DNA from: Acidimicrobiaceae bacterium
GTDB lineage: Bacteria; Actinomycetota; Acidimicrobiia; Acidimicrobiales; UBA8592
Assembly (NCBI GenBank): GCA_002722525.1
Contig: PBMJ01000009.1
Coordinates: 19,688-31,305 of the forward strand
Length of the DNA: 11,618 bases
Direction of reading: 5' to 3'
Made by a program: the position numbers and the translations under genes. Below are positions 6,584 to 11,618 of this stretch, piece after piece. The notes beneath the pieces are model-generated. The model made no database searches. It was not told where the DNA came from and saw only the letters and a list, made by a program, of their open reading frames with translations. Every line of letters begins with the position of its first letter. Within the stretch, counting starts at the first letter, position 1.

Positions 6584-7264
6584 ATGGCCCCGATTCTCCT
6601 CTTCCCAGATCCCCCACCTCCCGAGTTGATCCAGTCCCTTGATATGGCTGGATACGCTTGGAAAGCGGTCGCGAACGCAGTAGCTGCAGAAGAGTTCGAA
6701 ATACATGATGGATGGGGAGGAGCGATTTTAGTGGCTGATCAAGATCCGGATGCTGCCTTTTCATTAGCCCGAGCTCTGAAGAAACGTTCTGAACCAATCC
6801 AAAATATTCTGATATTGATTAATGGCGGACAATTAAATCAATTGGAACTGCGTGATGACCTATACGATGATTTCTGCCTGACTCCGTTTCACCCCCAAGA
6901 ACTTCATGCTCGACTGAATCATCTTTTCTGGAAAGGTGGTCAAGGTACTCGGGGCAATACTATTTCATACGGCGATCTAGTCTTGAACGTGGAAACATAT
7001 CAAGCTGCGATTCAGAGCCGGCCGCTTGATCTTACTTACATGGAGTACGAATTGTTGAAGTTTCTTGTTTCACACCCAGGAAAAGTTTTTAGCCGCGAAA
7101 CACTTCTTTCTCGGGTCTGGGGATACGACTACTTTGGTGGGGCTCGGACAGTTGACGTCCATGTGCGTCGATTACGGTCAAAATTAGGTGAAGAATACGC
7201 GGGGCTTATACAAACCGTGCGCTCTGTTGGTTATAGTTTCGGCCAATCAAGGTGGAGTTCGTAA
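6584..7264 (+). CDS. glnR: GlnR-like orphan response regulator (OmpR family)
   Basis: GlnR is the actinobacterial transcription factor that switches nitrogen-assimilation genes on or off. The 226-residue protein has a degenerate N-terminal receiver domain (about 1-115) and a C-terminal winged helix (about 128-222). The winged helix contains LDLTYMEYELLKFL, HPGKVFSRETLLSRVWGYDY, TVDVHVRRLRSKLG and TVRSVGYSF, closely like Streptomyces GlnR as I recall it. The receiver does not show the usual acidic pocket and phosphoacceptor: the expected position falls at GAILVADQ, where Ala51 seems to replace Asp. This fits an orphan regulator without a cognate kinase. No histidine kinase is adjacent. It follows glnA by 93 bp, and a TAAGCT box nine bases before the ATG could give it a separate near-leaderless promoter. 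The position beside two glutamine synthetases makes them its likely targets. Confidence 0.88.
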   Translation: MAPILLFPDPPPPELIQSLDMAGYAWKAVANAVAAEEFEIHDGWGGAILVADQDPDAAFSLARALKKRSEPIQNILILINGGQLNQLELRDDLYDDFCLTPFHPQELHARLNHLFWKGGQGTRGNTISYGDLVLNVETYQAAIQSRPLDLTYMEYELLKFLVSHPGKVFSRETLLSRVWGYDYFGGARTVDVHVRRLRSKLGEEYAGLIQTVRSVGYSFGQSRWSS

Positions 7265-7339
7265 ATAATCCTTCCAGCTAGGCTCTCTTATAATGATCTA
7301 AAATTTTTTGGACTGAATGAACTGGTTCCCTAAATTTAG

Positions 7340-7513
7340 TTACTTGCTAAAGTCTCTTCTACTTAACTCAAAAAGCTCCGAACCCTCGTGTTCTCGATCA
7401 ACATCCTTTTGAAGGATATGCCCCAAAACTCCACTAAATAGGAGGCCGGTCATGATTATCGCAATAGGAACTACTACAGCGAGGATAATTATAATTACTA
7501 CGGTGCCGGCCAT
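7340..7513 (-). CDS. 57-residue small membrane protein (hypothetical)
   Basis: ATG at 7513 on the minus strand opens a 57-codon frame ending TAA at 7340-7342. The product has one hydrophobic segment of about 30 residues (3-32, TVVIIIILAVVVPIAIIM then TGLLFSGVLGHIL), long enough for one helix or a tight hairpin, followed by a charged tail with HEGSELFEL at 42-50. I recall similar tiny actinobacterial proteins with an 'EGSEL' tail, but not a function. GAGAG just before the ATG can act as ribosome site. It starts 34 bases after the stop of ridA on the same strand, so the two may be co-transcribed. It converges with glnR across 75 bases in which I see no clear terminator. Confidence 0.7.
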   Translation of the reverse strand: MAGTVVIIIILAVVVPIAIIMTGLLFSGVLGHILQKDVDREHEGSELFELSRRDFSK

Positions 7514-7547
7514 ACTCTCTCAATTCTAAAGGAGTCGCTTCTTTTAA

Positions 7548-7892
7548 TCATATTTTAGCCCAAGCTTCGATTTCAATTAATGCGCCTAAAGGGAGAGCGT
7601 CTACAGCTATTGCTGATCTAGCGGGACGATGACCTTCGAATTCATCGATATAAATTTCGTTCATATGATCGTAGTCATCGATGTCCGTAAGGAAAACCGT
7701 TGTTTTGAGAACGTTTTGTAAAGTAACATTCTCGGACTCAAGTAAACGTTTGAGATTAGCAAAAAGCTGCCGAAGTTGTGGCTCTAGCCCTCCCTCAACG
7801 AGAACCCCATCAAGGTGACCGATCTGACCTGAAACAATAATCCAATCATCGGATCGCACAATAGGGGTATATGGCCCAGCTGTTTTCTCCAT
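7548..7892 (-). CDS. ridA: RidA/YjgF-family reactive imine deaminase
   Basis: RidA proteins are trimers that hydrolyse reactive enamine/imine intermediates made by PLP enzymes. From the ATG at 7892 the product has 114 residues and begins MEKTAGPYTPIVR. Family marks are WIIVSGQIG (17-25), FANLKRLLE (44-52), KTTVFLTDIDDY (63-74), the catalytic arginine Arg92 in HRPARSAIAV, and Glu107 in IEIEAWA. A GTG at 7922 would add ten residues (FNVFRYPIA) and restore a first beta strand. I prefer the ATG because TACCCT lies exactly six bases before it, matching other leaderless starts here, while the GTG has neither a ribosome site nor such a box. A 57-residue membrane protein follows on the same strand. 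Its substrate cannot be told from sequence. Confidence 0.9.
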   Translation of the reverse strand: MEKTAGPYTPIVRSDDWIIVSGQIGHLDGVLVEGGLEPQLRQLFANLKRLLESENVTLQNVLKTTVFLTDIDDYDHMNEIYIDEFEGHRPARSAIAVDALPLGALIEIEAWAKI

Positions 7893-7898
7893 AGCTAT

Positions 7899-7904
7899 AG
7901 GGTA
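7899..7904 (-). promoter_or_regulatory. Candidate -10 box TACCCT of ridA (leaderless)
   Basis: Read on the minus strand, TACCCT is followed by six bases and the ATG at 7892. It supports that ATG over the upstream GTG at 7922. If the GTG were used, this box would fall inside the coding region. Confidence 0.4.
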
Positions 7905-7983
7905 CCTAAAAACATTAAACACTGTAGTGGATAGAAATCTATAAATGTGCCAGTTGGTTAGTTAGGAGTTACGTTTTATTTTT

Positions 7984-8910
7984 ATGGCCAAGGTATTTTC
8001 TGAACTTCAAAAACGCTCTATTCCTAGAAGATCGTTTTTAGCTAGTGCTGGCTGCGCTCTTTTGCTTTCTTCGTGCTCAAATAATCAAAGGGAAGTACTC
8101 AATGACTCAATGTCTATTGAAAAGGCCCAATTCTTACAAGCAGGTTTTGCGGATGGTTTTACGATGCCTTCCACCCTTGTTGCTGGGACGCCACAACGCG
8201 CTCCATTTTTTATATATGGTTCAAACGGGCTTCCGGTTGTAAATAACCTTCCCATTGAAATTGTTGGGGAATTCGTACTTCCTTCAGGATTAGCTCAAAA
8301 AGTCTCTCTCCCTCAATACAACGAAGGAATATCTACTCCCTATTTTCTCTTAGAGTTTGAAATTTCTGAAGAAGATCAGGGTATCTGCCAATTAAAGATC
8401 GATAGCCAGGAGTTATCTCAAGTTGTTGAATTTCGCGTTATCAGTCAAGCGGAAACTGATCTGATCCAGGTTGGAGAAACGATGCGCATCGCTGATACCC
8501 CAACGTTTGCTGATAGCAATGGATATGACCCGCTTTGTACTCGACCGGAACCATGTCCATTCCACGATATAAATCTCAAAGATGCCCTTACTAATGATCG
8601 ACCAACCATACTCCTTGTGTCGACTCCAGGATTTTGCCAAACGAGTATCTGTGGTCCGGTACTCGAACTATTAATTGAACTTCCGAAAAATTCAAATTGG
8701 GATATCATCCACGCTGAGGTATACACAGAACCTGCAAAAATTACTGAAGCCACTGATCTACAAGAGTTGATATCGCCAGTCATTCAAACATACGGCATGA
8801 ATTTCGAACCATGCTTTATCGTTGCCGGAAGTGACAACAAAGTATTAGCGAGATTAGATTACGCCTTTGACAAAATTGAGATGCGAAAAGCGTTAGATTA
8901 TCTTAATTAA
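7984..8910 (+). CDS. Tat-exported lipoprotein with C-terminal thioredoxin-like domain
   Basis: This 308-residue protein is predicted to be exported and membrane-anchored. The N-terminus carries a twin-arginine motif (PRRSFLAS, Arg15-Arg16), a hydrophobic stretch and a lipobox LLSSC with acylated Cys31. Residues about 55-155 look beta-rich and have no family I recognise. Residues about 160-308 resemble a thioredoxin fold: strand PTILLVSTPGF, then a C-x4-C site (C218-QTSI-C223), and EPCFIVAGSDNKVLARLD with a likely cis-proline at 276. A second pair, C185 and C191 (CTRPEPC), precedes it. The active-site spacing differs from classical CxxC thioredoxins, so a redox or copper-handling role is possible but unproven. 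The only AGGAG (7964-7968) is 15 bases from the ATG, too far to be ideal; TACGTT eight bases upstream may instead give a near-leaderless mRNA. It converges on erpA with 17 bases between. Confidence 0.8.
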   Translation: MAKVFSELQKRSIPRRSFLASAGCALLLSSCSNNQREVLNDSMSIEKAQFLQAGFADGFTMPSTLVAGTPQRAPFFIYGSNGLPVVNNLPIEIVGEFVLPSGLAQKVSLPQYNEGISTPYFLLEFEISEEDQGICQLKIDSQELSQVVEFRVISQAETDLIQVGETMRIADTPTFADSNGYDPLCTRPEPCPFHDINLKDALTNDRPTILLVSTPGFCQTSICGPVLELLIELPKNSNWDIIHAEVYTEPAKITEATDLQELISPVIQTYGMNFEPCFIVAGSDNKVLARLDYAFDKIEMRKALDYLN

Positions 8911-8927
8911 GTTAAATACTGGGTTGG

Positions 8928-9248
8928 TTAGCTGAAGCTTTGTCCGCAGCCACAGGTCTTTTGCGCATTTGGATTATCAATACTGAAACCAGACTGATCT
9001 AGGCCATCTTTGTAATCCAATGTTGCTCCTTCAAGAAGCATAGAACTTGAAGGGTCTACGACTACCCTGACATCACCATATGTCACTGTTTGGTCATCGT
9101 CAGCTATATCTGTATCGAAGAACATTTCATAACTGAAACCTGAACATCCACCTGGGCGGACTGCCACGCGCAAAGCTAAATCACCTTCAGCTTCGTCTTT
9201 AATGAGTTCATCAACTTTCGTTGTTGCTGCATCAGTAAGGGTTATCAT
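8928..9248 (-). CDS. erpA: ErpA/IscA-type (HesB family) iron-sulfur carrier
   Basis: A-type carriers accept Fe-S clusters from a scaffold and pass them to apo-proteins. The product has 106 residues from the ATG at 9248. The three ligand cysteines are present: Cys35 in RPGGCSGFSYEM, and Cys99 and Cys101 in KTCGCGQSF at the C-terminus. The frame is open for 18 more codons upstream, but the ATG at 9248 is preceded by a near-ideal GAGGAG at the right distance and matches the family N-terminus (MITLTDAATTKVDELI), so the longer form is rejected. A TATAAT box at 9279-9284 would give a leader of about 24 bases containing that ribosome site. It is divergent from mrp, another Fe-S assembly factor, which supports a shared role. 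Whether it is ErpA, IscA or SufA cannot be settled from sequence alone. Confidence 0.93.
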   Translation of the reverse strand: MITLTDAATTKVDELIKDEAEGDLALRVAVRPGGCSGFSYEMFFDTDIADDDQTVTYGDVRVVVDPSSSMLLEGATLDYKDGLDQSGFSIDNPNAQKTCGCGQSFS

Positions 9249-9278
9249 CTTCACGCTCCTCAAAGAAATATTAAAATC

Positions 9279-9284
9279 ATTATA
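9279..9284 (-). promoter_or_regulatory. Candidate -10 box TATAAT of erpA
   Basis: TATAAT on the minus strand is a perfect consensus, with TTCTCT 17 bp upstream as a weak -35. Transcription would start near 9272 and give a short leader carrying the GAGGAG ribosome site of erpA. Confidence 0.5.
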
Positions 9285-9334
9285 ATATGTTTCTTGTTCC
9301 AAGAGAAGTGTGAAGCGTTGAATTTTTTTCGAGA

Positions 9335-9340
9335 TACTAT
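9335..9340 (+). promoter_or_regulatory. Candidate -10 box TACTAT of mrp (leaderless)
   Basis: TACTAT is followed by six bases and the ATG at 9347, so transcription would start at the start codon. No Shine-Dalgarno precedes this gene. TTGAAT at 9318-9323 is too close (11 bp) to act as a normal -35. Confidence 0.45.
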
Positions 9341-9346
9341 TTCTAT

Positions 9347-10510
9347 ATGGAACTATCTGACCTTTCTGAAGTTGAATTTAAGGTATTGAATCAACTTCAA
9401 GGCGTTGTCGATCCTGAACTTGGGTCGGACATCGTTGATTTAGGAATGGTCAAAGGGATTGCACATCATGATGACGGTCATGCACTTATTACTGTCGCGC
9501 TTACGACATCTGGCTGTCCTCTTCGTGCACAGATTCAAAGAGATATACATTCAAATCTTTCTCATATACCAGAAGTCACCAAGATAAAGATTAATTGGAC
9601 TGAACTTACTCAGGATGAAAAATCGGACGTAATGGCTCGAGCAAGGTTAAATATTTCAAAAGAAGAAACAGTGACGCAAATTCCTCGAACAGCAAAATCA
9701 ATTATGGTCGCTTCAGGAAAAGGTGGAGTGGGTAAATCTTCCATCAGTGCAAACATTGCCTCGGGTATTGCCCAACGCGGCTACACCGTAGGGGTACTTG
9801 ATGCGGATATTTGGGGATTCTCTATTCCACAAATGATGGGTCTTTCCGGAAGACTAGAGGGCGATGATGAAACCAGAAAGATAAGGCCTATTGAAAAGAA
9901 AACGGGCGCTGGAGTTCTGAAAATTATCTCAATGGGATTTCTCATTGATGAGGAATCATCTTCTCTTAATTGGCGTGGTCTTATCCTTAATCGTGCAGTC
10001 CGCCACTTTCTCGAAGATGTCGAATGGGGACACCTTGATTATCTCATTATTGATATGCCTCCAGGGACTGGTGATGTTCAGATGGGGTTAGCAAAGATGC
10101 TCCCACGTTCGGACATGATAGTTGTCACTACCCCTTCAAAGACAGTGCAGAATGTAGCTGCGAGGGTAGCAAATATGGCGAGGAGTTATTATTTACGTAT
10201 TGCCGGTGTAATCGAAAATATGTCTTATTTCGTTAATGAATCTGACGAAAAGTACTTTATCTTCGGTAAAGGTGGAGGTCAGGAGCTTGCTCGAGAACTG
10301 GGTGTTCCCCTTTTGGGTTCGGTCCCGATAGACGAGAATGTGAGTAAGGGCTCTGATGAAGGAAATCCTGTCATTCTCAGTGATGGACAAGCTTCGCTTG
10401 CACTTAATACCATTGTTGACGTTATTATCAACGAGGCTATTCCTCTAAATAAAATTACTGACTGTTCTGCCTATGTCGAGCAAGAGACGGCTGTTGAACT
10501 CAACAAGTAG
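9347..10510 (+). CDS. mrp: Mrp/ApbC-type Fe-S cluster carrier P-loop ATPase
   Basis: Mrp/NBP35 proteins bind and transfer Fe-S clusters in an ATP-dependent way. The 387-residue protein has an N-terminal MIP18/DUF59 domain (about 8-85) with DPELGSDIVDLGMV and Cys57 in TTSGCPL. A ParA/MinD-like NTPase follows, with the deviant Walker A GKGGVGKS (124-131), LDADIWGFSIPQMMG (151-165), and the Walker B region LIIDMPPGTGDVQ (233-245). After GVIENMSYF (287-295), where many Mrp proteins carry a CxxC that bridges a 4Fe-4S cluster at the dimer interface, this protein reads VNESDEKYFIFG and has no cysteine. The only later cysteine is Cys373. Cluster binding may thus differ or be absent, although the family call is firm. 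It is divergent from erpA across 98 bp and ends 14 bases from the convergent MBL-fold gene. Confidence 0.93.
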   Translation: MELSDLSEVEFKVLNQLQGVVDPELGSDIVDLGMVKGIAHHDDGHALITVALTTSGCPLRAQIQRDIHSNLSHIPEVTKIKINWTELTQDEKSDVMARARLNISKEETVTQIPRTAKSIMVASGKGGVGKSSISANIASGIAQRGYTVGVLDADIWGFSIPQMMGLSGRLEGDDETRKIRPIEKKTGAGVLKIISMGFLIDEESSSLNWRGLILNRAVRHFLEDVEWGHLDYLIIDMPPGTGDVQMGLAKMLPRSDMIVVTTPSKTVQNVAARVANMARSYYLRIAGVIENMSYFVNESDEKYFIFGKGGGQELARELGVPLLGSVPIDENVSKGSDEGNPVILSDGQASLALNTIVDVIINEAIPLNKITDCSAYVEQETAVELNK

Positions 10511-10523
10511 TGCTCGTCAGTTC

Positions 10524-11354
10524 TTATCGAACTTTCCAGCCAGATTTGAGCTGCTTAACTGTTTTCTCAGTCGCTAGTTTTTCAAGATGAACTTCGATAT
10601 TGCTGATAAGAAGATCAATTTGTGCGGGGTCATCAATTTTAGAATATTGGGATGCAACTACTTCCTCGGAGGATGTTGCTCCTTCTTTAAGTGCTTTCAC
10701 GATCAAATCGTCTGTAGCTGAATATCGTTCCAGTGTCGCAGAAATGGCTGCTTTAGGGTCCTCGACTACGTGACCGAATACTGGTGCGATTCTTCTTAAG
10801 CGCATTTTTGATGCCTTGCTAATGCTTTCGAGGGCGATTGAAAGGTCCGCCTGTCCAGATACCAAGGGAACTGCCCATTCTTCAGAGATTAATTGGCCGC
10901 AAAGTAAGGTTCTCTCTTCTTCTAGTAAAAAGGTTCTGTGATCGGTAGTTGGCCCGCCCATCTCATGAGCAGTGAGTCGAAATTCTGTTCCGATGATTTC
11001 TTTTCCATCTTTGGGGTCGAACCATTCGGCTCCTGTGCGGTCGATCATTGCGTTAACACCACCCGCGTGAGCAGGGTCAGAGCACGTCGTCGTCACCCAA
11101 CGGATACGGTCTCCTCCACAGCCAACGACAGAATCCAAATGGGAAGTGTTTTCTGGACCAGGGTCAATCACGACTATTTCATCAATCCCTACAAGGTATG
11201 TATTTGTCCCATATGAAGTACGTGGGCTGGGGTTCAAACCAAGTATTCGACGAACGAGTGGACTTAAGGCCCGAGCTACACCGGGAACGATCGGTTCGGG
11301 TCCTAAATCTTGCTCTTCATCTTCATCTCGGAGAGTTTTGTTATTTTTTCCCAT
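10524..11354 (-). CDS. Metallo-beta-lactamase-fold protein with degenerate metal site
   Basis: The 276-residue product follows the LACTB2-like MBL fold: SPRTSYGTNTYLVG (43-56), VVIDPGPENTSHLD (61-74), a C-terminal winged-helix-like part (about 210-270), and HVVEDPKAAI (195-204). The hallmark HxHxDH is not present: the aligned stretch reads TTTCSDPAHAGG (88-99), so the first histidines are Thr and Cys. The Asp of the usual L-x-x-G-D motif is Gln154 (LLCGQL). Other histidines (His96, His139, His195) remain. It is therefore probably a non-hydrolytic or altered member. The frame opens farther upstream, but the ATG at 11354 has GGAGAA at the right distance and starts one base after the fxsA stop, so the two are translationally coupled. 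Confidence 0.85.
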   Translation of the reverse strand: MGKNNKTLRDEDEEQDLGPEPIVPGVARALSPLVRRILGLNPSPRTSYGTNTYLVGIDEIVVIDPGPENTSHLDSVVGCGGDRIRWVTTTCSDPAHAGGVNAMIDRTGAEWFDPKDGKEIIGTEFRLTAHEMGGPTTDHRTFLLEEERTLLCGQLISEEWAVPLVSGQADLSIALESISKASKMRLRRIAPVFGHVVEDPKAAISATLERYSATDDLIVKALKEGATSSEEVVASQYSKIDDPAQIDLLISNIEVHLEKLATEKTVKQLKSGWKVR

Positions 11355-11355
11355 G

Positions 11356-11618
11356 TCAGTTCTCCAGTGAAGGGGGATCTCGAAGGTCATCGTCTTCTCG
11401 ACGTAAATCAACGATTTCGATATCCCCATTCTCCATCCCAAAGAATGAATCGCGGGTAAAATTGAATGTACTTTGCTTTGGGTCCGAACCCGTTGCCCTG
11501 AATGGTTGATTGACAATTCTTTTGAAGAATAGACGACGAATTATCGGACGGGTTAATGGGAAGAGAAGCAATAATCCAACCACATCAGTAATGAACCCAG
11601 GGGTAAGCATGAGAACAC
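11356..11618 (-). CDS. fxsA: FxsA-family membrane protein, 5' end outside window
   Basis: FxsA is a small inner-membrane protein, known in E. coli for relieving phage T7 exclusion by the F plasmid; its normal role is unclear. Only the C-terminal part is visible. Immediately upstream of the first in-window ATG the frame reads Val-Leu, giving VLMLTPGFITDVVGLLLLFP, the typical last transmembrane hairpin of the family, followed by basic residues (TRPIIRRLFFKR) and an acidic soluble tail ending SLEN. The gene therefore runs off the right edge, and the ATG at 11610 is internal. The stop TGA (11356-11358) is one base from the ATG of the MBL-fold gene, marking an operon. Confidence 0.85.
   Translation of the reverse strand, partial: VLMLTPGFITDVVGLLLLFPLTRPIIRRLFFKRIVNQPFRATGSDPKQSTFNFTRDSFFGMENGDIEIVDLRREDDDLRDPPSLEN

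Noticed and set aside
9249..9302. N-terminal extension of the ErpA-type gene to 9302
   Set aside because: The strong GAGGAG and the family N-terminus fix the start at 9248; the extension overlaps the promoter.
11355..11516. N-terminal extension of the MBL-fold gene into fxsA
   Set aside because: It would overlap about 50 codons of fxsA; the ATG at 11354 has GGAGAA and starts one base after the fxsA stop.

Overview
The window looks like an ordinary chromosomal segment of an AT-leaning actinobacterium. It carries a GlnR-type orphan regulator beside an actinobacterial GlnA2-like glutamine synthetase, a GSII-type synthetase, a short RpoD/SigA-like sigma factor without region 1.1, and several starts with a TANNNT box six bases upstream, as in leaderless actinobacterial mRNAs. 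The small membrane-protein and metallo-beta-lactamase-like families remind me of Acidimicrobiia, but that class assignment is only an inference. I saw no mobile element, CRISPR array or phage gene.

Left part (1-1678): the 3' end of an unrecognised plus-strand gene, a 25-residue one-helix membrane microprotein, a perfect 10-bp inverted repeat, and a clear selenocysteine tRNA (UCA anticodon, 7-bp variable arm). The tRNA converges on the sigma factor gene. No selA, selB, selD or obvious selenoprotein lies in the window, so the decoding partners must be elsewhere.

Middle part (1679-7264): glutamine-dependent NAD synthetase (minus strand) is divergent from a phosphoribosyl-AMP cyclohydrolase-family gene (hisI, plus strand) with an altered metal motif. 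Then comes a nitrogen-assimilation cluster: glnII (GSII, minus) and a glnA2-like GSI (plus) share a 164-bp divergent promoter region with a candidate GlnR box, and glnR follows glnA directly. Glutamine links several of these genes: GS makes it, and NAD synthetase and histidine synthesis use it.

Right part (7265-11618): a 57-residue membrane protein follows ridA on the minus strand. Next are a Tat/lipobox thioredoxin-fold lipoprotein, an ErpA-type Fe-S carrier divergent from an Mrp/ApbC-type P-loop ATPase, and at the right edge a translationally coupled fxsA-MBL-fold pair. The MBL-fold protein has lost most of its metal ligands.

No wholly new multi-gene system is evident. The best leads are the tRNA-Sec and the inverted repeat beside it, the recurrent TANNNT-N6-start signature, the self-contained glnII/glnA/glnR unit, and three family members with altered catalytic or cluster motifs (HisI, MBL fold, Mrp).
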